A stretch of DNA of 64,000 nucleotides. Origin: Hyphomicrobiaceae bacterium UBA7697 (GTDB lineage Bacteria; Pseudomonadota; Alphaproteobacteria; Rhizobiales; Methyloligellaceae). Each line of letters begins with the position of its first letter. Within the stretch, counting starts at the first letter, position 1. Location of the stretch: positions 62,001 through 126,000 of the forward strand of contig DLGJ01000012.1 of NCBI GenBank assembly GCA_002482645.1, given 5' to 3'. Under the pieces are notes generated by a model. It searched no databases, had not been told where the DNA came from, and saw only the letters and a list, made by a program, of their open reading frames with translations. This document shows positions 1 through 7,626 of the stretch, in pieces. The position numbers were made by a program, and so were the translations under genes.

Positions 1-1034
1 GCTCCGGCGAAGATCCATAGGAAGCATGGAGCGAAGGTCGCCCAGAGGGTCACCAGCGCACCGAGCAGTCCGAAGGCCAGTGCCGGTTCGCCTCCATGCC
101 GGTAGGCGCCGAGAAAGCCGACAAATTGGGTGACCAGGATCAAGGGCCCGGGCGTCGTTTCCGCGAGGCCGAGACCGTCCAGCATTTCCGGCGCGCCGAG
201 CCAGCCATAGGTCTCGACCGCCTGCTGGGCCATGTAGGCCAGAACCGCGTAAGCCCCGCCGAAACTCACCACCGCGAGCGTCGAGAAGAACACGGAGATG
301 TCCGCGAACACCGGCGGGAACAGGAGGCTGACGACAACGAGCGGCACGATCCAGACCGCAAGCCACAGACAGACGGTGCGAAGCGTTTGCCCGATCGGAA
401 CGGGTTCGGCAGCCGGGACGCTCGCATCCTCTGGCGCACCATTGTCGGGTGCGAAGCGCGCCGCCAAATATCCGGCGAGAGCCGCCAGCGCGACGATGAA
501 CGGGAACGGCACCGCGAAGAAGAAGATGGCGATGAAGGCCGCCGCGGCGATGGTCCAGGCGGGACCGCCGTGCAGTGCGCGCTTCGCCACCTTGAGCAGG
601 GCGTCGATCACGATGACGAGGACGGCGGCTTTGATGCCGGCGAACGCCGCCTCGACCGCCGGCGTTTGGCCGTACCAGGCATAGGCGATCGAAAGCGTCA
701 GGATCACCGCCGCGCCCGGCAGCACGAACAGGAGCCCGGCCGCGAGACCGCCAAGCGTGCCGTTGAGGCGCCAGCCGATATAGGTCGCGAGTTGCATCGC
801 TTCGGGGCCGGGCAGCAGCATGCAGAAATTCAGAGCGTGCAGGAAACGCTCGGGGCCGATCCAGCCACGGTGCTCGACCAACTCGCGATGCATGAGCGCG
901 ATCTGACCCGCCGGCCCTCCGAAGGAGGCGACGCCGATCTTCGCCCAGACCGGAAGCGCCGCGCGCAGCGGCGGCGCATGCCGGTCCGTGTTCCCCGGCG
1001 CCGTCTCCTTCGCTGTGTCCGTCGGCGTGTCCAT
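1..1034 (-). CDS. chrA: Chromate transporter ChrA (3' end cut by window)
   Basis: Inner-membrane CHR-family transporter, known in the family for exporting chromate. The frame runs from ATG at 1034 off the left edge, so about 344 N-terminal residues are present and the end is missing. Two homologous halves are visible: the first has FGGP at residues 38-41 and LPGPEAMQ at 74-81; the second has SFGGAYA near 257 and TTPGPL near 290. This is the long (two-domain) form. The first 25 residues are hydrophilic and cytoplasmic in character. Three 16-bp tandem repeats end exactly at the start codon. Chromate specificity is inferred from the family; related proteins may move other oxyanions. Confidence 0.9.
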   Translation of the reverse strand, partial: MDTPTDTAKETAPGNTDRHAPPLRAALPVWAKIGVASFGGPAGQIALMHRELVEHRGWIGPERFLHALNFCMLLPGPEAMQLATYIGWRLNGTLGGLAAGLLFVLPGAAVILTLSIAYAWYGQTPAVEAAFAGIKAAVLVIVIDALLKVAKRALHGGPAWTIAAAAFIAIFFFAVPFPFIVALAALAGYLAARFAPDNGAPEDASVPAAEPVPIGQTLRTVCLWLAVWIVPLVVVSLLFPPVFADISVFFSTLAVVSFGGAYAVLAYMAQQAVETYGWLGAPEMLDGLGLAETTPGPLILVTQFVGFLGAYRHGGEPALAFGLLGALVTLWATFAPCFLWIFAG

Positions 1035-1082
1035 GACTCTCCTACACAATGACTTCCCTACACAATGGCTCCCCTAAACAAT
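1035..1082 (-). repeat. Three tandem 16-bp repeats abutting the chrA start
   Basis: Plus-strand copies are GACTCTCCTACACAAT (1035-1050), GACTTCCCTACACAAT (1051-1066) and GGCTCCCCTAAACAAT (1067-1082). They lie directly against the chrA start codon, so they fall in its leader. In chrA sense the copy nearest the gene contains GGAGAG, a usable ribosome binding site. A separate short palindrome, CTCCA-N5-TGGAG at 1104-1118, lies just upstream. An operator or slippage-prone leader is possible; no protein is known from the sequence to bind here. Confidence 0.7.
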
Positions 1083-1215
1083 GGGTTGTCCAGAGACTGG
1101 CTTCTCCAATGAATGGAGTCTCCAAATCGGGGGGCGGTCGAGCCGTTACCAGCCACATTGGCGCGGGGACGCTTTTTCGTGATACGCAAGATGTGGTGGA
1201 GGGTATCGGGCGGAT

Positions 1216-3042
1216 ATGACAGAGGCGCAGCTCATTCAGGTGACGGTCTTTCTCGCCGCCGCCGCGATCGCCGCGCCGTTGGGTCGATTTCTGCGCATCG
1301 GTGCCGTGCTCGGCTACCTGGCCGCGGGTGTCGTGATCGGGCCTTACGTGCTCGGACCGCTCTACGCTCTCCACCATGTCGAGGAAGTTCTGAAGTTCGG
1401 CGAGTTCGGCGTCGTCCTGCTCTTGTTCGTCATCGGCCTCGAGCTGCGGCCCATTCGTCTCTGGGCGATGCGGTCGGCCATCTTCGGACTTGGCGCCGCG
1501 CAGCTCCTTCTGACGGCGGTGGCGCTTGCCGGGGTCGGCCTAGCCTTCGGCCTCGCACCGGTCCAGGCGCTCTTCGTCGGTCTCGCGCTATCGCTCTCCT
1601 CGACCGCGTTCGCATTGCAGGTCTTGGAGGAGAAGGGCGAGCTGACGGCGCGGCATGGGCGGCTCGCCTTCTCCGTACTGTTGTTCCAGGATCTTGCCGC
1701 CATCCCGCTGATCGCGCTGGTGCCGCTGTTCGCCCTAGGCGGCGATGAGCCCAGCATGGATTTCCGCAGCGCGGGTCTCGCCATTCTCACGATTGCCGCC
1801 GTGATCGTCGTAGGCCGCTTCCTGTTGAAGCGGCTTTACCGGCTCGTCGCGGCCACGGGAGTGCGCGAGGCGATGACCGCGACCGCCTTGCTGACGGTCG
1901 TTGGTGTGGCGCTTCTCATGGAGGAGGTGGGGCTGTCGGCGGCACTCGGCTCGTTCATCGCCGGTGCGCTGCTCGCCGACTCCGAATATCGCCACCAGAT
2001 CGAAGCGGATATCGCGCCGTTCGAGGGACTGCTGCTGGCCGTGTTCTTCATGGCCGTCGGCATGTCCATCGATCTTTCCGTTCTGGTGGCGCGTCCGGTC
2101 ATGTTGGCCGTCATCGTGGCGCTGTTGATCGCCGTGAAATTCTCGGTGCTGTATGGGCTTGGCAGCTGGTGGGGACTTAAGAGCGCTCCGGCCCGGCGGC
2201 TCGCCATCGTGCTCAGTCAGGGCGGCGAGTTCGCGTTCGTTCTGTTCTCCGTCGGTGTCTTCGAGGGGGTAATCGGGCGCGACGTCGCGAGTCTCCTGAC
2301 GCTTGCCGTGACGCTCTCCATGGCCGCCACGCCGCTGTTGCTGCTTGCGGACGACATGTTCATCCGCATACGGAAGTCCGTGGCGCCGGACTATGAAATG
2401 CCGCTGGACGACGAGCAGCACGTGATCATCGCCGGCTTCGGGCGCTTCGGGCAGATCGTTGCCCGCGTGCTGCGCGCCCGCCATATCCCGTTCACCGCGC
2501 TCGACACGTCCAGCGCGCAGGTCGATTTCGTGAAGCGGTACGGCGCGAAGATCTATTACGGCGATGCGGGGCGGATCGACATTCTGCGCGCCGCCGGCGC
2601 CGGGAAGGCGGCCGCCTTTGTGCTGGCCATCGACGAGGTCGAGGACTCGATGCGCATCGCCGAAATGGTGCGCAAGAACTTTCCGGATCTTCCCATCTAC
2701 GCCCGGGCCCGCGACCGCACCCATGTGCATAAGCTCATGGATCTCGGCGTGACCATCATCGAACGCGAGATGTTCCTCGCGGCGCTGGACCTGACGGGAA
2801 AGCTCTTACGCGGTCTTGGCCTCAAGCCGAAAGAAGCCAAGACGCTGATCGAGACGTTCAAGCGGCACGACCAGGAGCGTCTCTTCAACGAGTATGAGGA
2901 CTATACCGACCAGGAGAAGATGCGCGCCAATGCGCTGACCGCCGCCGTCGAACTCGAAGAGCTGTTCGCGCGGGACATCGAAGCGTTGGAGAATGGATCG
3001 CCTAGCGACGAGACGTCAGATGGTCGAGGATCAACCGGTTGA
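1216..3042 (+). CDS. Kef-type monovalent cation/proton antiporter with RCK domain
   Basis: Predicted K+/H+ antiporter of the CPA2 (KefB/KefC) family in the inner membrane, 608 residues. Residues 1-380 are hydrophobic with many membrane segments, including the family-like GLELRP stretch near 76. From about residue 401 a cytoplasmic TrkA-N/RCK Rossmann domain begins with the nucleotide-binding sequence IIAGFGRFGQ. The tail is charged and ends in a Ser/Gly-rich segment. The start has GGAGGG about 10 bases upstream. Known Kef proteins are gated by glutathione adducts; no KefF/KefG ancillary gene is adjacent, so gating here is unknown. Its 3' end overlaps the opposing hydrolase gene by 41 bp. Confidence 0.88.
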   Translation: MTEAQLIQVTVFLAAAAIAAPLGRFLRIGAVLGYLAAGVVIGPYVLGPLYALHHVEEVLKFGEFGVVLLLFVIGLELRPIRLWAMRSAIFGLGAAQLLLTAVALAGVGLAFGLAPVQALFVGLALSLSSTAFALQVLEEKGELTARHGRLAFSVLLFQDLAAIPLIALVPLFALGGDEPSMDFRSAGLAILTIAAVIVVGRFLLKRLYRLVAATGVREAMTATALLTVVGVALLMEEVGLSAALGSFIAGALLADSEYRHQIEADIAPFEGLLLAVFFMAVGMSIDLSVLVARPVMLAVIVALLIAVKFSVLYGLGSWWGLKSAPARRLAIVLSQGGEFAFVLFSVGVFEGVIGRDVASLLTLAVTLSMAATPLLLLADDMFIRIRKSVAPDYEMPLDDEQHVIIAGFGRFGQIVARVLRARHIPFTALDTSSAQVDFVKRYGAKIYYGDAGRIDILRAAGAGKAAAFVLAIDEVEDSMRIAEMVRKNFPDLPIYARARDRTHVHKLMDLGVTIIEREMFLAALDLTGKLLRGLGLKPKEAKTLIETFKRHDQERLFNEYEDYTDQEKMRANALTAAVELEELFARDIEALENGSPSDETSDGRGSTG

Positions 3043-3811
3043 CCTCCTCCGGATGGGTGAAGGGGCTCATATGGCCCGCGCCCTTGAGTGTCTTCACCTC
3101 GACATTCGGGAGCGTCTTGCCCAAAAGGTCCGTGATCGCACGCGTCGGCGGCGGAGTCTTGGAGCCTTTGATCAGCAAGGTCGGGGCCTCGATCCCGGCA
3201 TAGTCGAGCGCGGTGCTTTTCGCGTCGATGGCGATGGAGAACTCGAGCGCGACCTTGGGGATGGTGGCGGCGATGGCGTTCTTGAATCGCTCCGGCGCGA
3301 TCCACCAGCGCCAGCGGCCCAGCCAATAGCCCATGAAGGCGGCCGCGGCCGTCTTGTCGTCGCCCTTCGCAACCGGGTCGAGAACCGCCTGGCTGAGCGC
3401 CTCCACGTCCTGCCACTCGGGAAGGTCTTCCAGGCGGAGCAGGTGAAACGATACCGGCTCCACGAGGGTGAGGCTCTTGATCTTGTCCTTGAGGGTGCGC
3501 GCGGCTTCGAGCGCGAGGGCGGCGCCGTAGGAATGGCCGACAAGGTGGAGTGGCGCATCGGCTTCACCGGCAACCGCGAGCAGCGCATCGACATCGGCCT
3601 CGATGGAGAAAGGCTCTTCCGCGGGCCAGGGGCCGGACTGACCGTAGCCGATGAAATCCGGCGCCAGGACGCGCCAGTCGTCCTTCAAGACGTCGATCAG
3701 CGGCAGCCACTCCTTGTGCGAGGCCGCCGAGCAATGCCCCAGAAGGACGCACGGCCCTTCGCCTTCGTCGAGATAGGCAATCTCGACATCGCCGGATTTC
3801 AAAACGTTCAC
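3002..3811 (-). CDS. Alpha/beta-fold hydrolase
   Basis: Soluble alpha/beta hydrolase of 269 residues, substrate unknown. The nucleophile elbow GHSYG is at 92-96 (Ser94), an oxyanion-type segment LLGHC is near 23-27, and a C-terminal GAGHM gives the catalytic His near 247. The sequence is typical of the small-molecule esterase/lactonase/dehalogenase-like superfamily, and no motif narrows it. It is convergent with the Kef gene, their coding ends overlapping by 41 bp, and is separated from rpoH by a stretch with no gene. No signal peptide. Confidence 0.85.
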   Translation of the reverse strand: MNVLKSGDVEIAYLDEGEGPCVLLGHCSAASHKEWLPLIDVLKDDWRVLAPDFIGYGQSGPWPAEEPFSIEADVDALLAVAGEADAPLHLVGHSYGAALALEAARTLKDKIKSLTLVEPVSFHLLRLEDLPEWQDVEALSQAVLDPVAKGDDKTAAAAFMGYWLGRWRWWIAPERFKNAIAATIPKVALEFSIAIDAKSTALDYAGIEAPTLLIKGSKTPPPTRAITDLLGKTLPNVEVKTLKGAGHMSPFTHPEEVNRLILDHLTSRR

Positions 3812-3982
3812 GAGCCGTCCCCTGTCCGCATCCTGGATGCTTAGCGGCTGGGGCGATTCGCGTCTACGCCGGGCGGGCGATTCGGACCCCGGATATGCTC
3901 CGGGGGCCGATTTTCCATCGCGAGGCGCCGGGACGTAAGGCGGCGAAAGCGATCCTAGCGCGACCGCGCGGCCTGGCTCGCG

Positions 3983-4879
3983 TTAAAGGGCGGCCTCGGG
4001 TTCCGGCTCTGCCGCGGCGGCGGCTTTCTGCACGGCCTTCTGCACCTTCTCGAACGCGCGCACCTCGATCTGACGGATGCGTTCGCGGCTGACGCCGAAC
4101 TCGGTCGAGAGCTGTTCCAGGGTCAGCGGCTCTTCCGACAGGCGGCGCGCCTCGAATACGCGGCGCTCGCGTTCGTTCAAGGTCTTCAGCGCATCGTGCA
4201 ACATGCCCCGGCGCTGCTCTTGCTCTTCGGATTCGGCGAGCGCGGTTTCCTGGTCGATGGCGCTGTCGTCCACCAGCCAGTCCATCCATTCGCCGCTTTC
4301 CGCGTCGTTCCGCACCGGCGCGTTCAAGGACGAATCGCCCGCGAGGCGGCGGTTCATCGACACCACGTCGTCCTCGCTGACGCCGAGACGCGTCGCGATA
4401 TGCTTCACCTGGTCGGGACGCAGGTCGCCGTCCTCGAGCGCCTTCAACTGGCCCTTGATCTTGCGGAGGTTGAAGAACAGCTTCTTCTGCGCCGCCGTGG
4501 TGCCCATCTTCACGAGGCTCCACGAGCGCAGGATGTATTCCTGGATGGCGGCGCGAATCCACCACATGGCGTAGGTCGCCAGGCGGAAGCCCTTGTCGGG
4601 ATCGAAGCGCTTCACCGCCTGCATCAGTCCGACATTGCCCTCGGAAATGACTTCGCCGATGGGCAGGCCGTAGCCGCGATAGCCCATGGCGATACGGGCG
4701 ACCAGCCGCAGATGCGACGTCACCAGCTCATGGGCCGCATCGCGGTCGCCATGCTCGCGCCAACTCTTGGCGAGCATGTACTCCTGCTGCGGCTCCAGCA
4801 TCGGGAACTGTCTGATTTCTTCGAGGTAGCGCGTCAGGCCACCATGCGCGCTGACGCTCGGCAAACTTTTCGCGGCCAT
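3983..4879 (-). CDS. rpoH: RNA polymerase sigma-32 factor RpoH
   Basis: Heat-shock sigma factor directing RNA polymerase to chaperone and protease promoters; 298 residues. The diagnostic RpoH box QKKLFFNLR is at 131-139, which separates it from housekeeping sigma-70. Region 2 lies around 50-125, with the core-binding and -10 recognition sequence ending in YAMWWIRAAIQEYILRSW. A C-terminal region 4 helix-turn-helix (GVSRERIRQIE) lies near 262-272. An Ala/Glu-rich tail follows. It lies downstream of rluD on the same strand with a 123-bp gap, an order common in Hyphomicrobiales; the gap could hold its own promoter. Many alphaproteobacteria carry two rpoH copies and this may be one of them. Confidence 0.95.
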   Translation of the reverse strand: MAAKSLPSVSAHGGLTRYLEEIRQFPMLEPQQEYMLAKSWREHGDRDAAHELVTSHLRLVARIAMGYRGYGLPIGEVISEGNVGLMQAVKRFDPDKGFRLATYAMWWIRAAIQEYILRSWSLVKMGTTAAQKKLFFNLRKIKGQLKALEDGDLRPDQVKHIATRLGVSEDDVVSMNRRLAGDSSLNAPVRNDAESGEWMDWLVDDSAIDQETALAESEEQEQRRGMLHDALKTLNERERRVFEARRLSEEPLTLEQLSTEFGVSRERIRQIEVRAFEKVQKAVQKAAAAAEPEPEAAL

Positions 4880-5002
4880 GGCTGTACTTCCCGGAACCCG
4901 TCTCGTGCAGAGACCTGTGTGTCCCTGATCTATCCCTTCAAAAACGTCCCCCGGCGCGTCCGTCTATAAGACGTTTCCGACAAGCACGAAAGGGGACCTC
5001 GA

Positions 5003-6085
5003 TCACAGTTGCTTGAATTGTCGCACAATTTCGCCGAGATCGTCAGGGAGTGGACTGTTAAATTCCAGTAAGGTCCCGGACACCGGATGGACGAAGGCCA
5101 AATGCGCCGCGTGGAGCGCTTGGCGGTCGAGCGAAACGATGGCTTCCTGGAGAGGTTCGGGCAGCGTCCGCAGCTTGGTCTTGAAGCCCGTGCCGTAGAG
5201 CGGATCGCCCACGAGCGGGTGGCCGGCATGGGCCATGTGCACGCGCACTTGATGGGTGCGCCCGGTCTCCAGCATGCATTCGACCAGGGAGGCGACGGGT
5301 GCGCGGCCGCTCATACCGGCTCTGTCCTTCAGCGACGCGTGTCCGCCATAGGTTTCCACGAGACGCCAGTGCGTCGCCGCGTGCCGCCCCTTGTCTTCCG
5401 GAACCACGGCCATTTTGGTCCGGCTCGCGGGATGGCGGCCGATCGGCGCCTCGATGGTTCCGTGGGGCCGCGACGGCGCACCCCAGACAAGGGCGAGATA
5501 GCCGCGCGCCATCTCTCCGGTTCGTCCGTGGTCTGCGAATTGATCCGCGAGCGCCCGATGGGCCTGGTCGGTCTTGGCGACAACCATCAAGCCGCTCGTG
5601 TCCTTGTCCAGGCGATGGACGATGCCGGGCCGGGCGACCCCGCCGATGCCCGACAGGCTCTTCCCGCAATGAGCCAGAAGCGCGTTCACCAGCGTGCCGT
5701 CCGGCTGGCCGGCGCCCGGATGCACCACGAGGCCCGGCGGCTTGTCGATGACGATGAGGGCATCGTCCTCGAAGACCACGTCGAGGGGGATGTCCTCGGC
5801 TTGGAGCGCCGGCTCCGCCGCGGGCGGCAGGCCGATCTCGAAACGCTCGCCCGGTTTGACCCGGTATTTCACGTCCTCTATGGTCGCGCCGCCCGAGGGG
5901 CCGTCCGCCAGGCGCACATGGCCGTCGCGGATCAGCGTCTGGATGCGCGTGCGGCTCACATCGGGCAAGGCATCGCTCAAGAACCTGTCGAGCCGCTGGC
6001 CGGCCTGGGGCTCGGCCACCTCGGCAAGCAGGCGTTCGGTTTCCGCCTCGAAGGCGCTGGTATCAATCACTGTCGTTCGCGGCAT
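5003..6085 (-). CDS. rluD: 23S rRNA pseudouridine synthase, RluD/RluA family
   Basis: Converts specific uridines of 23S rRNA to pseudouridine; 360 residues. An N-terminal S4 RNA-binding domain covers about 27-85 (RLDRFL... RIQTLIRDGHV). The catalytic motif HRLDKDTSGL is at 157-166 with Asp162 as the expected nucleophile. The RluD-like layout (S4 plus catalytic domain) fits the 1911/1915/1917 modification enzyme. It starts with ATG at 6085, only 30 bp from the divergent gene at 6116, so the two must share a very compact promoter region. rpoH follows downstream. Confidence 0.92.
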   Translation of the reverse strand: MPRTTVIDTSAFEAETERLLAEVAEPQAGQRLDRFLSDALPDVSRTRIQTLIRDGHVRLADGPSGGATIEDVKYRVKPGERFEIGLPPAAEPALQAEDIPLDVVFEDDALIVIDKPPGLVVHPGAGQPDGTLVNALLAHCGKSLSGIGGVARPGIVHRLDKDTSGLMVVAKTDQAHRALADQFADHGRTGEMARGYLALVWGAPSRPHGTIEAPIGRHPASRTKMAVVPEDKGRHAATHWRLVETYGGHASLKDRAGMSGRAPVASLVECMLETGRTHQVRVHMAHAGHPLVGDPLYGTGFKTKLRTLPEPLQEAIVSLDRQALHAAHLAFVHPVSGTLLEFNSPLPDDLGEIVRQFKQL

Positions 6086-6115
6086 TTTCGGAGTCTGTCA
6101 TAGGATGACAACGGG

Positions 6116-6508
6116 ATGACAACGGCGGTCGACCCGGACAATACGCCTATCGAGGGTACGGTCTTCACGCCCCGCCAGGTGCGGCTGCTCAAGGTCGCCG
6201 TGGTGGCGATGGGACTGATGATCCTGGTTGGGCTCGGCGCCGTGATCGTGGGCATGATCTACCAAGCTTCGAAGGTCGGCAAGAAGCCCGTGTCCGCCGC
6301 CCCGGCGGCTGTGGAGAGCGGCATTGCAGAGGCCGGCGCGTTGACGGTTCCGGAAGGGAGCAAAGTCACCACGATGGCGCTCGACGGCAACCGGCTCGCC
6401 GTCCATCTCACGACGCCGGACGGCGGGGAGATCGCCATCGTGGATCTGACCACGGGCGCGGTCCTCTCGCGCATCGAGCTGCGAACGGGGAAGGCGCCCG
6501 CGCAATAG
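6116..6508 (+). CDS. DUF6476-like single-pass membrane protein
   Basis: Small protein of 130 residues with one membrane helix near 27-50 and a periplasmic C-terminal domain of short beta-strand-like segments (GSKVTTMALDGNRLAVHL). It resembles the DUF6476 family of alphaproteobacteria, which has no known function. The ATG at 6103 is followed at once by a stop in its frame, so 6116 is the first workable start. It is divergent from rluD across 30 bp and is followed 47 bp later by tRNA-Glu. Confidence 0.75.
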   Translation: MTTAVDPDNTPIEGTVFTPRQVRLLKVAVVAMGLMILVGLGAVIVGMIYQASKVGKKPVSAAPAAVESGIAEAGALTVPEGSKVTTMALDGNRLAVHLTTPDGGEIAIVDLTTGAVLSRIELRTGKAPAQ

Positions 6509-6555
6509 GTCTTGATCGCGAACCTGGCGGGAACTATAGCTTCTCGCTCGCGCTG

Positions 6556-6631
6556 GCCCCGTTCGTCTAGAGGCCTAGGACGCCGGCCTCTCACGCCGGA
6601 AACAGGGGTTCGATTCCCCTACGGGGCGCCA
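6556..6631 (+). tRNA. tRNA-Glu (anticodon CTC)
   Basis: A 76-base cloverleaf. The acceptor stem GCCCCGT (6556-6562) pairs fully with ACGGGGC (6621-6627), followed by discriminator G and an encoded CCA. The anticodon arm GCCGG-CCTCTCA-CGCCGG region carries CTC for GAG codons, and the T arm contains GGTTCGATTCC. It stands alone between two protein genes. Confidence 0.95.
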
Positions 6632-6806
6632 ATTAAATCAATGGCCTAGCGGCGGGCTTCCAAAAAGTTTCAACTGTTCCGGCCGGAGAGTTTCAGCTTT
6701 TCGTTCCTGCCGCGCGTGCGCCTTTGCCAGTGTGACAGGCCAGGGAGCGCAATTCCCCTGGCCCATCAGTGCTTCTACGTCGAACGAAGCAGGACGTAAC
6801 CGAGCG

Positions 6807-7106
6807 CTAGCTGCGATCCCTAATAATGGTGCCCTTTACAAGGCCCTTCGAGCAGGCCTTTTTGAATTCCCGCTTCGAGATCCGGCCGTCCTGATCCTCG
6901 CCATCGGCGAGCTTGAAATTGACGATCCAGGGTGCCGCGTCGGCCCTATCGAGATACCGGCCGGACGGTACGGCGGCCTTCCAAACGGCCTTGCAGTCCT
7001 TGGAATTCAAGATCGCCGACGGGCGCCCGGAGGACATGGTCGCAGCCGATGCGTAGCCGGTCGTTATCAGCAATGCCAGTCCAAACAAAATCGCAAATGT
7101 CTTCAT
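6807..7106 (-). CDS. Small secreted EF-hand-like protein
   Basis: 99 residues with an N-terminal signal peptide (hydrophobic 3-16, cleavage near ASAAT, residues 19-23). Residues 69-80 (GEDQDGRISKRE) read as an EF-hand loop: Asp at positions 3 and 5, Gly at 6, Ile at 8 and Glu at 12, but position 1 is Gly rather than Asp, so calcium binding may be weak. An upstream NSKDCKAVW segment resembles a degenerate first half-motif. Two Cys (38 and 85) could form a disulfide in the periplasm. Partner and role unknown. Confidence 0.7.
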   Translation of the reverse strand: MKTFAILFGLALLITTGYASAATMSSGRPSAILNSKDCKAVWKAAVPSGRYLDRADAAPWIVNFKLADGEDQDGRISKREFKKACSKGLVKGTIIRDRS

Positions 7107-7626
7107 TTTACTTGTCCCAGGTTGACGTTCCTGAGGGTGCCAGGAACACAGGGGATTATTGTGCTGCCTTAGTTGGATTCAAGTTACGAATGGGCAATTG
7201 ATTAAGGCAAACGCACTGCCATCCGAATCTTCACGGCCGCGTGCGGGCGCCGCGAACCGTTGCCTCCCTCCACGGGCTCCGGCGCAACAAAATGCCGCCG
7301 ACGCGTGCGTCCGGCGCATCGTCAGCCGTGTTGCTGACCGAAGCCGGGAAACTCCAGCGCCCGCCGAAGGTGTATTGGGCAGCGCCTCACAAGTTGGGCG
7401 CATTTGCCGTTTATGCCGCAACAATCGAATATTTCCCGCGGAACGCGGCCGTAGCCGTTTCGCGTGACATCGCTTTGAAAGTCGTTCCACGACGGAAGTC
7501 AAAGACATTGCCGCCTGTTTGGCGCAGGAACCCGATCCAGCCTCAGCCGCGCTTGACTCGCCTAGAGGTTGCAATGAGTTTTGCGGCAAACTTCAGAACT
7601 CTTGAGCCCTCTTCGTCAGACCACGC
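7107..7626 (+). other. Gene-free stretch between EF-hand protein and AsmA-like gene
   Basis: About 520 bases. Open frames here are short, arginine/proline-rich and lack ribosome binding sites, so I call no gene. The stretch should contain the promoters for the flanking divergent genes. I see no tRNA-like or strong terminator structure. Confidence 0.5.
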
